A stretch of 64,000 nucleotides of DNA, taken from positions 1 to 64,000 of the forward strand of contig NZ_JBHTCX010000003.1 of NCBI RefSeq assembly GCF_042666875.1, read 5' to 3'. Below the pieces are notes generated by a model. That model saw nothing but the letters and a program-made list of their open reading frames with translations. It searched no databases and had not been told where the DNA came from. A program made the translations under genes and the position numbers. This DNA comes from Brachybacterium sp042666875. Its GTDB lineage: Bacteria > Actinomycetota > Actinomycetes > Actinomycetales > Dermabacteraceae. Position 1 is the stretch's first letter. The number at the start of each line of letters is the position of its first letter. Below, one piece after another: positions 56,127 through 64,000 of this stretch.

Positions 56127-56197
56127 GGCCACAGGCTACGGCGTGCCCGGGCCGTCGCGCCCCTGCCGTCCCGGCCCGGGTTCGATACCCTGCCCCC
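56127..56197. promoter_or_regulatory. Divergent leaderless promoters: 2-hydroxyacid dehydrogenase and Abhydrolase_9 gene
   Basis: TAGCCT (56138-56133, minus) is 6 bases from ATG 56126; TACCCT (56186-56191, plus) is 6 bases from ATG 56198. Confidence 0.6.
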
Positions 56198-57991
56198 ATG
56201 GGATCTGGCTCCGCATCGTCCGTGTCGGCCCTCTCGGCGGTCCTCGGTGGCGCCGCGGACGTCGTGCGGGGGGCCACCAGGAGGACCGGCCGACGGATGC
56301 GGCGGGCCGCGATGAGCCGCCCGCTGTCGACCGGCGGGTTCCTCGGGGCCTCGATCACCGGGTGGATCTCCACCTCCCCGAGCCTGCTGCCGCGGACCTG
56401 GTGGATGTGGACGGCCAACATCGGCTTCTCCCAGATCTACGGCTACGCGACCGGCGTGCTGACCGAGCGGCTGGTGCTGCGGGCCGCCTCCGAGATCGGC
56501 CTGCACGTGGAGATCGCAGAGGACCGTCGGCGTCGGGCCCGCGGTCTGGGCGCCGCGGCCCTGATCGGCATCTCCGCCTATTCATGGGTGCGCGGGGTGC
56601 TCCGCCAGCGGGAGATCAGCCATCTGGTCCAGCAGGAGCCCAAGAACCTCGCCACGCACATCGTCGGCACGATCGGGGGGCTCTCCGCCTCGTTCGGGAC
56701 CCTGGTGACGGTGCGCGCCGTGATCGCGACCGCCCACCTGTACCGGGCGCTGCTGCGGCCCTACCTGCCCGCGCGGACCGTGGGCGCGGTCTCCCTGATG
56801 CTGACGGCCGCGACCGTCACGGTGCTCGCAGAACGGATCGTCCGCGGGCGGCTGCTCGAGCAGATGATCGAGAGCGCCGAGGCGGCGAACCGTCTGATCT
56901 CCCCCGACGTGCCCCGTCCCACCTCGCCCCTGCGCTCGGGCAGCCCGGACTCGCTGGAGTCCTGGCAGTCCCTGGGGGCTCCGGGCCGCAAGATCGTCTC
57001 GGCCGGTGCGGGCGCGGACTACATCGCGCGGACCACCGGCCAGGAGGCCATGGAGCCGATCCGGGTCTACGCCGGGAAATCCTCGACCCGCACCCTCGAG
57101 CAGACCGTCGACGCCGTGCTCGCCGAGCTGGACCGCACCGGCGCCTGGGACCGGGACGTGCTGGTGTTGTTCACCGGGACCGGTACGGGCTGGCTGCAGG
57201 AGTGGTCGCTGTCGGCCATCGAGTTCCTCACCGGCGGGAACTGTGCGACCGCTTCCCTGCAGTACTCGGTCTACACCAGTGCGCTGAGCTATCTGCTCGA
57301 CGGGCGCTCCCCGCAGCGCGCCGGCCACCTGCTGTTCCATGCGGTGCGCCGCCGTCTGGATCAGATGCCCGAGGAGTCCCGGCCGCGGCTGTTCGTGGCC
57401 GGGGAGTCCCTGGGCTCCGTCGGCGGCCACGCGGCGTTCCGCGATGTTCAGGACATGCTGGCCAAGGTCGACGGCGCAGTCTGGACGGGCACACCCAGCT
57501 TCACGCCGATCTACCGCGAGATCACCGAGCGCGGCCGACGGGGTGCCCCGGCGATCGCCCCGATCCTGGACAACGGCCGGCGCATCCGCGTGGTCACCCG
57601 CCCGCGCGACCTCGAGCACAACTACTGGGGCGGGTTGTACGAGCCGTGGCAGCGCCCGCGCGTGGTCTACGCCCAGCACCCGTCGGATCCGGTGGTCGCC
57701 TGGCGGCCGTCCCTGCTGTGGGAGGAACCGGCCTGGCTGCAGGAGCGCGTGGGCCACGACGTCACCCCCGCCATGCGCTGGTTCCCGTGGATCACGTTCT
57801 GGCAGATCGCCGCCGACATGCCGCTGTCGATCAAGGTCACCGGCGGCCACGGCCACTCCTACCACGAGGAGATGGTGCCCATCTGGGCCGCGGCGCTCGG
57901 GGAGGACGCGAGCTCGGCGGACCGTACGGCCCGGCGCCGCCGCCACCTCGCCATCATCGAGGCGATCCGGGAGATCCACCCGGGCACGTGA
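56198..57991 (+). CDS. Abhydrolase_9-family membrane alpha/beta hydrolase
   Basis: The 597-residue protein has an N-terminal membrane part with about four helices (STGGFLGASITGWISTSPSLLPRTWWMWTANIGFSQIYGY...) and a C-terminal hydrolase domain starting with PIRVYAGKSSTRTLEQTVDAVLAELDRTGAWDRDVLVLFTGTGTGWLQEW. The nucleophile elbow is FVAGESLGSVGG (about 401-405), and GGHGHSYHEEMVPIWAAAL near the end carries the likely catalytic His. This two-part structure matches the Abhydrolase_9/_9_N family of uncharacterised actinobacterial membrane hydrolases. The active site probably faces one side of the membrane; the substrate is unknown. Confidence 0.85.
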   Translation: MGSGSASSVSALSAVLGGAADVVRGATRRTGRRMRRAAMSRPLSTGGFLGASITGWISTSPSLLPRTWWMWTANIGFSQIYGYATGVLTERLVLRAASEIGLHVEIAEDRRRRARGLGAAALIGISAYSWVRGVLRQREISHLVQQEPKNLATHIVGTIGGLSASFGTLVTVRAVIATAHLYRALLRPYLPARTVGAVSLMLTAATVTVLAERIVRGRLLEQMIESAEAANRLISPDVPRPTSPLRSGSPDSLESWQSLGAPGRKIVSAGAGADYIARTTGQEAMEPIRVYAGKSSTRTLEQTVDAVLAELDRTGAWDRDVLVLFTGTGTGWLQEWSLSAIEFLTGGNCATASLQYSVYTSALSYLLDGRSPQRAGHLLFHAVRRRLDQMPEESRPRLFVAGESLGSVGGHAAFRDVQDMLAKVDGAVWTGTPSFTPIYREITERGRRGAPAIAPILDNGRRIRVVTRPRDLEHNYWGGLYEPWQRPRVVYAQHPSDPVVAWRPSLLWEEPAWLQERVGHDVTPAMRWFPWITFWQIAADMPLSIKVTGGHGHSYHEEMVPIWAAALGEDASSADRTARRRRHLAIIEAIREIHPGT

Positions 57992-58057
57992 GCGCCTGGC
58001 TCGCCCGCAAGCCGTCCCGGAGAACGCCCTACTCGTTCAGTGCCTGGCGCGGGCGGC

Positions 58058-58070
58058 TACTGTGACGCTC
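58058..58070 (+). promoter_or_regulatory. Leaderless-type -10 box (TACTGT) for the methyltransferase gene
   Basis: TACTGT (58058-58063) lies 7 bases before ATG 58071. Confidence 0.5.
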
Positions 58071-58712
58071 ATGCCCGAGAGCTGGCTGTCCGAGACCCGC
58101 GCCTCCTACGACGCCGATGCGACCGGTTATGCGCGCACTGTCGACGGTCTGCTGCAGCGACGGCCCCATCTGCGCGGCGGCCTGGCGATGTTCGCCGAAT
58201 CGGTGCGCGAGAGCGGGAGCGGGACCGTGGCCGACATCGGTTGCGGACCGGGCTACGTCACCGACCATCTTCACCGCCTCGGGATCGACACCGTCGGCAT
58301 CGATCTCTCCCCCGCGATGGTCGATATCGCCCGGCACCGATACCCGCATCTGCGATTCGAGGTGGGTTCGATGACCGATCTGGCGCTGAGCGAGGAATCC
58401 ATGGCCGGTCTCGTGGCGTTCTGGTCCGTGATCCATATCCCCGATCACGCTGTCCCCGGCGTGTTCGCGCAGTTCCGCCGAGTGCTGCGCCCGGCCGGCC
58501 CGCTGCTGGTCGGCTTCCACGTGGGCGAGGGGACGCACCACTCCTCACAGGGCTACACGGGCCGTCAGATCTCCGTGGACAGCCACCACCGCCCGCTGAG
58601 CCGCGTCTCTGGGTGGTTGCGGGACGCCGGGTTCACGGTCGAGGCCGAGCTGCTCCTGCGACCGGACGACGAGATACCGGGAGCGATGGTCTTCGCGCGC
58701 AGAGGAGCCTGA
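58071..58712 (+). CDS. Class I SAM-dependent methyltransferase
   Basis: The 213-residue cytosolic protein has MPESWLSETRASYDADATGYA, the SAM-binding loop VADIGCGPGYVTDHLHRLGIDTVGIDLSPAMVDIARHRYP (motif I and acidic motif II) and VAFWSVIHIPDHAVPGVFAQFRRVLRPAGPLLVGFHVG (motifs IV-VI), the methyltransferase_11/25 pattern. The target is probably a small molecule; nothing nearby defines it. ATG 58071 fits the TACTGT box. Convergent with the sulfurtransferase gene (22 bases). Confidence 0.88.
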   Translation: MPESWLSETRASYDADATGYARTVDGLLQRRPHLRGGLAMFAESVRESGSGTVADIGCGPGYVTDHLHRLGIDTVGIDLSPAMVDIARHRYPHLRFEVGSMTDLALSEESMAGLVAFWSVIHIPDHAVPGVFAQFRRVLRPAGPLLVGFHVGEGTHHSSQGYTGRQISVDSHHRPLSRVSGWLRDAGFTVEAELLLRPDDEIPGAMVFARRGA

Positions 58713-58734
58713 AAGCTCGGAGCACATCCGCGGG

Positions 58735-59583
58735 TCAGGGATTCGGCCCCGTGGCGACCGGGCGAGAGTCGTCGGCGCTCCACTGCGACCAGGAGCCGGG
58801 GAACATCCGCACCTTCCCGAATCCGGCGCGCTGCAGGGCCAGGACGTCGTGGGTGGCGTTCACGCCGGAGCCGCAGTAGACGATGGCCTCACCCTCGGGC
58901 CGCACTCCCGCCGCGGTGTACCGCTCGGCGAGGTCCTCGGGCGGCAGGAAGCGCCCGTCCTCCCCGAGGTTCCCGGTGAAGGGCAGGTTCACCGCGCCCG
59001 GGATGTGCCCGGCGCGGGGGTCGATGGGCTCGCTGTCGCCGCGGTAGCGCTCGGCGGGCCGCGCGTCGATGACCACGGCGCCTCCGGCAGCGACCTCGTC
59101 GGCGGTGGCGATCGCGTCGGCCGGCCACGGGCGTGCCGGCACGTCGCCGGGCGCAGGGTGCTCGTCGGCGGTGCTCAGCTCGCCGTCCCAGGCGGCCAGG
59201 CCGCCGTCGAGCATGGCCGCCTCATGGCCCAGGGCGCGCAGCATCCACACCAGGCGTCCGGCGGGGGCGCCGCCGGAGTCGTCGTAGCCGATCACCACGG
59301 AGTCCGCCGTCACGCCGGCGCGGCGCAGCGAGGCCGCGAACTCCTCCGGGTCGGGCAGCGGATGGCGGCCGGCGTCGGGCCGGGGAGGTGCCGACAGCTC
59401 GGTATCGAGGTCGATGTACACGGCCCCGGGCAGATGCCCCTCGAGGTAGGTGTGGTGGCCCTTGGAACCGTCGAGTGCCCACCGCACGTCGAGCAGATGG
59501 ACGGGAGGGCCCTGGTCCGCGCCCCGGTCGAGGAGCTCGTGGAGCTGGGCGACGTCGATGATCGGGTCGAGCGCAGGTGCCAT
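58735..59583 (-). CDS. sseA: Two-domain sulfurtransferase (thiosulfate/3-mercaptopyruvate type)
   Basis: The 282-residue protein has tandem rhodanese domains. The first (about 10-135) has HLLDVRWALDGSKGHHTYLEGHLPGAVYIDLDTELS and VVIGYDDSGG without the active Cys; the second has VVIDARPAERYRGDSEPIDPRAGHIPGAVNLPFTG and the active-site loop AIVYCGSGVNATHDVLAL (CGSGVNA, persulfide Cys). The CGSGV(N/T)A loop is the mercaptopyruvate/SseA form. It transfers sulfane sulfur to cyanide or thiols. ATG 59583 follows GGAGG at about 9 bases; the earlier in-frame start is unlikely. Confidence 0.88.
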   Translation of the reverse strand: MAPALDPIIDVAQLHELLDRGADQGPPVHLLDVRWALDGSKGHHTYLEGHLPGAVYIDLDTELSAPPRPDAGRHPLPDPEEFAASLRRAGVTADSVVIGYDDSGGAPAGRLVWMLRALGHEAAMLDGGLAAWDGELSTADEHPAPGDVPARPWPADAIATADEVAAGGAVVIDARPAERYRGDSEPIDPRAGHIPGAVNLPFTGNLGEDGRFLPPEDLAERYTAAGVRPEGEAIVYCGSGVNATHDVLALQRAGFGKVRMFPGSWSQWSADDSRPVATGPNP

Positions 59584-59641
59584 GCCGCCGATCCTCCGTG
59601 CGCGGGCCGAGCCATGGAGCGGCGGCCCGTGGTGTGTCAGC

Positions 59642-60865
59642 TCAGGAACGCACCTGGATGTCGAGGCGCACCAGGCGGTGGTCCGAGGTGGGGAAGGGGT
59701 ATTCACCGGTCAGCTCGCTGCCGGGCGCACCCTGCTCGGGCCAGAACACGGCGGAGGAGACGACCTGGAGGTTCTTCTCCGGCAGGACGTAGTCGACGCG
59801 CAGGTTGCCCGGGCTCGGGTCGTCCGAGAAGTCGGCGGTGTCGAACTGAGGGTCACTGGAGTGGCCAGCATTCGCCCCACCCTGCAGCTCGGCGGCCTCG
59901 ACCGCCCCGCTGCTGCGCGGCTTCGGATCCTGGATGCGGGGATGCGAGAGCAGCTGGTCGATCGCGCCCGGCCAGGAATCGCCGTCGGCCGGATCGGAGT
60001 TGTAGTCGCCCAGGATCACGAACTTCTCCTGCGGGGCGAGGCCTCCGCGCTTGCCCTCATCGTCCACGATCCACTGCGAACGGCTGCCGGGGCTGAGATA
60101 GTCGGCCCACAGGCGGATCTCATCGCTGTTGCGGCGCTGATTGCGCTTCTCCGGACCGTCGAAGCTCGGCGGCGTCGGGTGCGCCGCGAGCACGTGGAGC
60201 GTCGAGTTGCCGACCCGCACCGGCACGTCCCAATGGGACTTGGAGCTCAGACGCAGCTCGGCGGCGACCTCTTCGCCGTAGAACTCGGTGGGCAGCAGGT
60301 TGCTCGGCATGTCGGCCCAGCGGAGATTCTGGAAGGTGCGCACCTGGTCGGTGAGGATCGGGTGCCGGGAGAGGATGACCATCCCGTACTGGCCGGGGAA
60401 CTCACCGAAGCCCCATGCGTCGTCCGGGCCGCCGACGGTGCCGTCGGCGTTGAGGTCGTACCCGCTGGCGACCCCGGTGTTGACCGGAGCGGTGAAGGCG
60501 TAGGGGTAGTAGACCGGGGTGCGCCCGTTCTGGCCGACCTCGAGATAGTTGCTGCGGAAGAGATCGATTCCCTGCTGCTGATCGTCATGATCGAACTCGT
60601 TGATCAGCAGCACATCGGGATTGTTGGTCTGGATGACCTCGGCGACCGCGCGGATCTGCTCGTCCTCGCCGGTCTCCAGGTCCGCCAGGAGCTCTCCGGC
60701 GGCAGCCCGGTTCAGCGAAGCGTTGTAGGTGGCCACCCGCAGCTGCTCGATGCGCTCACCGCGACGGGCCGGCTGCTGCCCGGCGTAGGCAGTAGCTGCC
60801 GGCAGGCTGAGGCCTGCCGCGGCGGCTACGGCGATCGCTCGGCGTCGGCTCATGCGCGGTGTCAT
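59642..60865 (-). CDS. Secreted endonuclease/exonuclease/phosphatase-fold protein
   Basis: The roughly 407-residue precursor has a Tat-like signal (MTPRMSRRRAIAVAAAAGLSLPAATAYAGQ) and an EEP domain: LRVATYNASLNRAA, NPDVLLINEFDHDDQQ (Glu metal ligand), LHVLAAHPTPP, VILGDYNSDPADGD (GDxNxxP) and SDHRLVRLDIQV (catalytic Asp-His). It is exported and probably cleaves a phosphoester, such as extracellular nucleic acid, sphingolipid or sugar phosphate. Starts at 60874, 60865 and 60853 are all possible; GGAG overlaps just before 60865. Confidence 0.83.
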   Translation of the reverse strand: MTPRMSRRRAIAVAAAAGLSLPAATAYAGQQPARRGERIEQLRVATYNASLNRAAAGELLADLETGEDEQIRAVAEVIQTNNPDVLLINEFDHDDQQQGIDLFRSNYLEVGQNGRTPVYYPYAFTAPVNTGVASGYDLNADGTVGGPDDAWGFGEFPGQYGMVILSRHPILTDQVRTFQNLRWADMPSNLLPTEFYGEEVAAELRLSSKSHWDVPVRVGNSTLHVLAAHPTPPSFDGPEKRNQRRNSDEIRLWADYLSPGSRSQWIVDDEGKRGGLAPQEKFVILGDYNSDPADGDSWPGAIDQLLSHPRIQDPKPRSSGAVEAAELQGGANAGHSSDPQFDTADFSDDPSPGNLRVDYVLPEKNLQVVSSAVFWPEQGAPGSELTGEYPFPTSDHRLVRLDIQVRS

Positions 60866-61202
60866 GGTCTCCATTGTGCATGCTGGTCCGCGCGAGCGAC
60901 ACCTGATGTGGACGATCACTCCTCCCCATCCAGTCTCCCGCTCGGACGGAAACGCCCCTGGACAGGGCGTTTTCCCCGTCTTCAGGTCGCGGCTTCGTGT
61001 CAGACAGACATGCGCGTGTCCCGGCGGGTCTCCGACGGGCCCGCGCGGATCCCGCCGGACTTCCGGACCGAGGACGGCGACGACCCTCCCCCTGCGGCCT
61101 TCGACCGGCCTCCTGCCGTGACCCTCCGGTCGGCCATCCGCCCACCGGCGAGAGACGCAGCCGCCCCTGACAGCGCCGGGATCGCAGTGCCAGACTGGAC
61201 GC
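60866..61202. other. Divergent intergenic region with an orphan terminator
   Basis: The 337-base gap between the EEP gene and the HIBADH-type gene contains a terminator-like hairpin at 60950-60973 and a leaderless-like CAGACT box (61191-61196, 6 bases before ATG 61203). No open frame here has coding character that I can support. Confidence 0.5.
60950..60973 (+). terminator. Rho-independent terminator without an assigned gene
   Basis: AAACGCCC (60950-60957) pairs perfectly with GGGCGTTT (60965-60972) around a 7-base loop, followed by TCCCC on the plus strand. It lies in a region where both flanking genes start, so it does not terminate a known gene; it may end a small RNA or act as an attenuator. 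Confidence 0.6.
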
Positions 61203-62084
61203 ATGAGAATCGCGTTCCTGGGCACCGGCCGTATGGGCACCGAACTGGCCCTCCACCTGATCCCCGATCATCAGCTCACCGTCTGGAACCGCACGCGGGA
61301 GAAGACCGCCCGCCTCGCCGACGCCGGGGCCGCGGTGGCCGAGAGCCCGTCGGAGGCGGTCGACGGAGCCGAGGTCGTGATCACCGCGCTGTTCGGTCCC
61401 GACACCGTCCGCGAGACCGTGACCGGCCCCGGTCTGATCCCGGCGGGCGTCCCCTGGGTGGACACCACCACCGTCTCCCCCGCTGACGCCGACGAGTTCG
61501 CCGCGGCCGTCCCCACCTACGTGGCCGTGCCGATCCTGGGCACCCTGGGCCCCGCCCGCAACGGCACCCTCGGCGTCTACGTCGGCACCCCGGACGACGC
61601 GCTGCGCGCGCAGGTCACGGAGCTGGTGGCGCCGTGGGCGGACCCGGAGCGCCTGCACGGCGTCGAGTCCGGTCGCCGGGCCGCCACCGGCAAGCTGCTG
61701 GCGAACCTGGCGCTCGCGGTGACAGCGCAGGGACTGCGCGAAGCACTGGCCCTGGGAGAGGCGGCGGGCGCCACGGACGAGGAGACCCTCGAGATGCTCG
61801 GCTCGACCGGGCTCGCGGTCATCGCCGGGATGAAGGGCCCGTTCGTGCGCGGGGAACGCAGCACCGAGGGTGGAGACTTCTCCGCGAATGCGATCGCCAA
61901 GGACACCCGGCTCATGATCGACACGGTCACCTCCGCGTCGGCCGACGGGCCCGCACGACCCGGCTCCGATCTGCCCGCACTGCGCGGGGCGCTGGCCTCC
62001 CTGGAGGCGGAGATCGCCGCCGACCACGGCGAGCACGACTTCTCGACGATGCTGCTGCCGAGGGCCGAGCCCACCGGGCAGTGA
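61203..62084 (+). CDS. 3-hydroxyisobutyrate dehydrogenase-like NAD(P)-dependent reductase
   Basis: The 293-residue protein opens MRIAFLGTGRMGTELALHLIPDHQLTVWNRTREKTARL (GxGxxG), continues with DTTTVSPADADEFAAAVPTYVAVPILGTLGPARNGTLGVYVG (substrate loop, in place of the canonical DAPVSGG) and GKLLANLALAVTAQGLREALALGEAAG, where Lys in GKLLANL is the family's catalytic lysine, and LMIDTVTSASADG. Beta-hydroxyacid dehydrogenases and imine reductases share this fold. The substrate is unknown. The start is backed by a CAGACT box 6 bases upstream. Confidence 0.86.
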   Translation: MRIAFLGTGRMGTELALHLIPDHQLTVWNRTREKTARLADAGAAVAESPSEAVDGAEVVITALFGPDTVRETVTGPGLIPAGVPWVDTTTVSPADADEFAAAVPTYVAVPILGTLGPARNGTLGVYVGTPDDALRAQVTELVAPWADPERLHGVESGRRAATGKLLANLALAVTAQGLREALALGEAAGATDEETLEMLGSTGLAVIAGMKGPFVRGERSTEGGDFSANAIAKDTRLMIDTVTSASADGPARPGSDLPALRGALASLEAEIAADHGEHDFSTMLLPRAEPTGQ

Positions 62085-62102
62085 CGGCTTCGGGCCGCCG
62101 GC

Positions 62103-62627
62103 TCAGAGACCGACGGCGCTCAGCACCGCCCGCGCTGTCTGCTCGGGAGTCGCGGCGACGGGAACGGAGACGTCCTCCACGTGGGCGGCGTCGAGGATCT
62201 CGGTGAGCTCGTCGAAACGCTCCAGATGCCAGTCCAGGCCGTCCGGGTCGAGCTCGTGGCGCCGGTGCAGCCGGGCACGGACCAGGTCACGCGGCGCCTG
62301 CAGCCGCACCACCGTCAACGGGCACCCCATCGCGTCCTCGTAGTGCGTCCGGTCCGCGTGACGCTCGAGCACGCCGGCGGCGACCAGCACTCGCGCCCCG
62401 GCGTCCCGGTAGTTCACGGAGACGGCGCGCAGGTTCGCCAGCTCGAGCCGGCCGTGGAAGCGGTCGCCGTCGGGAGCGGGCCAGCAGCGCCGCAGCCCGT
62501 CCAGGTCGATTCCCGCCCCGGGCACGCCGCGGCGGGCGAGTTCGCTGCCGACGGCGTCGGTCACCGTGGTCTTGCCGACGCCGACGGCACCGGTGATCAG
62601 CAGGGCGCGCGCCGAGGGAGAGCCCAT
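62103..62627 (-). CDS. P-loop kinase-like ATPase
   Basis: The 174-residue protein has a Walker A GAVGVGKTTVTDAVGSELARRG near the N-terminus, an acidic GIDLDGLRRCWP following it, RTHYEDAMGCPLTVVRLQAPRDLVRARLHRR (lid-like Arg pair) and a C-terminal HVEDVSVPVAATPEQTARAVLSAVGL. This is the layout of small AAA_33/shikimate- or adenylylsulfate-kinase-like phosphotransferases. The substrate is unknown. It begins 1 base after the preceding gene's stop, so it is probably coupled with the small membrane protein gene. Confidence 0.8.
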   Translation of the reverse strand: MGSPSARALLITGAVGVGKTTVTDAVGSELARRGVPGAGIDLDGLRRCWPAPDGDRFHGRLELANLRAVSVNYRDAGARVLVAAGVLERHADRTHYEDAMGCPLTVVRLQAPRDLVRARLHRRHELDPDGLDWHLERFDELTEILDAAHVEDVSVPVAATPEQTARAVLSAVGL

Positions 62628-62628
62628 C

Positions 62629-62949
62629 TCAGTCCACCGTGATCCGGCGGACCCTCTTGAGGTGGTCGGTGGAGTTGTTCCCGCTCATGGTGCGGGACTT
62701 CTGGCGGTTGTTGGTGCCGACCTTCGCGTCGCGCTGCTTGAGGTTGCCGACGGAGACCTCGGTCTCCTTCTCGAAGTGGTGGCGCTTGTCGGTGTTGCGG
62801 TAGTAGCGGTAGATGCCGCCGTAGACCGCGGCGAACACGGCCGGCCCCGCCAGGAACGGGAAGGACAGGCCGATGACCCGGGAGTCCCCGTCGGCCAGCA
62901 GCATCGTGGTCGCCGGATCCCCGGCCAGCTCAGCGAGCAGTGGCAGCAT
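62629..62949 (-). CDS. Small membrane protein, uncharacterised
   Basis: The 106-residue protein has one or two membrane segments (MLPLLAELAGDPATTMLLADGDSRVIGLSFPFLAGPAVFAAVYGGIYRYYRNTDKRHHFEKETEVSVGNLK...) and a basic, Asn/Lys-rich C-terminal tail. ATG 62949 follows AAAGGAG at 8 bases; the in-frame ATG at 62970 would put that ribosome site inside the coding sequence. It sits between the zinc-ribbon protein gene (36 bases upstream) and the kinase gene, probably in one operon with them. I do not recognise the family. Confidence 0.6.
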   Translation of the reverse strand: MLPLLAELAGDPATTMLLADGDSRVIGLSFPFLAGPAVFAAVYGGIYRYYRNTDKRHHFEKETEVSVGNLKQRDAKVGTNNRQKSRTMSGNNSTDHLKRVRRITVD

Positions 62950-62985
62950 CGTCTCGGCTCCTTTCCTCATCCATTCTCGACACCC

Positions 62986-63978
62986 TCATCCTGCGAAGAA
63001 CCAGCCGAAGCCGACGACGGCGCCGACCGCCGCGGCGACGCTGCCGGCCAGGCACGCGACCGCGAAGATCTTCGGATGCGAGACCGGCACCGACCCCATG
63101 GTGTTGCCGTTGCGCGCATTGACGGCGATGTAGTGGGTCAGCGAGTTCTCGCCCTTGGCGGAGTCCGCGTAGCTGTACAGCCACACCGGCACGTACACCG
63201 CCACCCAGCGGGTCCCGTGCACGGCGACGCCCTCCTGCTCCCAGCGCACGCCGCGGTCGTACCGGCCGATGGTCGGCAGCGCCTTCGCCCGCGCGATGGC
63301 CAGGAACTTGTCCTCCACCGCGTCATCGACGTCCTGCACGTCGAGGTCGCGGCGCTCGGAGGTGAACCCCTTGAGGTAGTTCGAGTTGTAGGCGACCGCG
63401 TTCTCCGTGTCGTACGGCTGGACGGCGTTGAGGATGTTGTTGGTCGCCTGGGAGTTGTCGCGAGCGTTGAAGCGCTGGGCGGATTCCACCGTCAGGTCGT
63501 CCACGAGCAAGTCGAAGGCACGCTGGACGTTGTAGACGTCGGCGTCGTAGTAGGTCTCGGTGACGTAGTTGTCCTTGCCGACCCGGCGGCGCACCGTGTA
63601 CTGGCGCGTCGTGACCTCGCCGGTGCCGCCGAGGACGGCGTGCATGTTCCCGTCGACGACCATGTACGGGATGTACACGCCCATCACGTTGTCGGGCACG
63701 AACTCCTGCTTGAAGCGGCCGTGCGCGAAGGCCTTGCGCTTGCCGGCGAACTCGTCGATCCGCTCGATGGCCTGCTCGCGGGTGAGCTCGAAGGGCAGCA
63801 CCGCGTCGGGGACCGCGCCGTTGGGGATCTGGGTGTTGACGGACAGAGTCTGACGGCACCAGTGGCAGCGGGCCTGCAGCTCCTGGTCGACGTTGATGAC
63901 GACTTCCGCGCCGCAGCCCTGGCATTTCAGGGTGACCACAGAGACGTCCTCACGGATGTCCGCCGTGCCCGAGGCCAT
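62986..63978 (-). CDS. Zinc-ribbon, C-terminally anchored membrane protein
   Basis: The 330-residue frame has a zinc ribbon (CQGCGAEVVINVDQELQARCHWCRQ, about residues 19-42), a central domain with VYIPYMVVDGNMHAVLGGTGEVTTRQYTVRRRVGKDNY and TRWVAVYVPVWLYSYADSAKGENSLTHYIAVNARNGNTMGSVPVSHPKI, and one C-terminal membrane segment pair (FAVACLAGSVAAAVGAVVGFGWFFAG). Similar actinobacterial proteins are annotated only as zinc-ribbon or hypothetical. ATG 63978 is the last start visible, but the frame stays open to the window edge (AELQGHT before it), so the true start may lie outside. Confidence 0.65.
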   Translation of the reverse strand: MASGTADIREDVSVVTLKCQGCGAEVVINVDQELQARCHWCRQTLSVNTQIPNGAVPDAVLPFELTREQAIERIDEFAGKRKAFAHGRFKQEFVPDNVMGVYIPYMVVDGNMHAVLGGTGEVTTRQYTVRRRVGKDNYVTETYYDADVYNVQRAFDLLVDDLTVESAQRFNARDNSQATNNILNAVQPYDTENAVAYNSNYLKGFTSERRDLDVQDVDDAVEDKFLAIARAKALPTIGRYDRGVRWEQEGVAVHGTRWVAVYVPVWLYSYADSAKGENSLTHYIAVNARNGNTMGSVPVSHPKIFAVACLAGSVAAAVGAVVGFGWFFAG

Positions 63979-64000
63979 GGTGTGGCCCTGCAGCTCCGCG

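Overview
The window is high-GC (roughly 70 %), gene-dense actinobacterial chromosome. Dense coding on both strands, four-base ATGA/GTGA overlaps, GntR/LacI/LuxR-type regulators, Tat-type lipoproteins, a DUF5926 plus glycosyltransferase pair, and many start codons 6-8 bases after a TANNNT box (the leaderless pattern known in Actinobacteria) all fit. A Micrococcales genus such as Brachybacterium is my best guess, but that is inference: no 16S or other phylogenetic marker is present.

Layout. 0-1 kb: end of a probable transposase, a tRNA-Ser(UGA) with its terminator, and a VOC protein. 1-9 kb: two zinc-free MDR oxidoreductases, a TrkA/TrkH potassium-uptake pair, a HAD phosphatase, serS, and a diacylglycerol-kinase-type lipid kinase. 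9-13.5 kb: a DUF3500 lipoprotein and an intradiol-dioxygenase-like lipoprotein, both with Gly/Pro-rich tails, divergent from a histidine kinase/response regulator pair. 13.5-27 kb: pheA, a GNAT/GntR pair, an alkaline-phosphatase-like membrane protein, an APH-type kinase, a glycosyltransferase with odd C-terminal repeats, DUF5926, a large FAD/Fe-S dehydrogenase, and an SDR fused to a helical domain. 27-29.4 kb: two Gfo/Idh/MocA dehydrogenases.

29.4-43.1 kb is the accessory region. Three insertion sequences (one IS1634-like, two IS3-family) enclose a sugar-utilisation cluster: a GH32-like glycosidase, an ABC importer (binding protein and two permeases), two LacI regulators with shared operator-like palindromes, and a second binding protein whose permease is cut off after about 35 codons by an IS3 element. 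The other side of that element is the tail of an unrelated cation-efflux gene, and the third IS abuts a headless GNAT gene. The junctions look like products of IS-driven deletion.

43-64 kb returns to core-like genes: an NCS2 nucleobase permease; a large unassigned membrane protein; an operon yccF, alpha/beta hydrolase, acyltransferase-like protein and DUF6320; argS; a lysoplasmalogenase; an alpha/beta-hydrolase-fold protein without its catalytic residues; an MTA/SAH nucleosidase; a 2-hydroxyacid dehydrogenase; an Abhydrolase_9 membrane hydrolase; a methyltransferase; a sulfurtransferase; a secreted EEP nuclease/phosphatase; an HIBADH-type reductase; and a P-loop kinase with two small or membrane-associated neighbours.

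The least explained items are a 63-base intergenic element present twice with a covarying UUCG hairpin, a 61-base near-palindrome at 18.8 kb, a terminator-like hairpin with no gene at 60.95 kb, and the secreted dioxygenase/DUF3500 plus two-component locus. I see no CRISPR array, prophage or replication origin.
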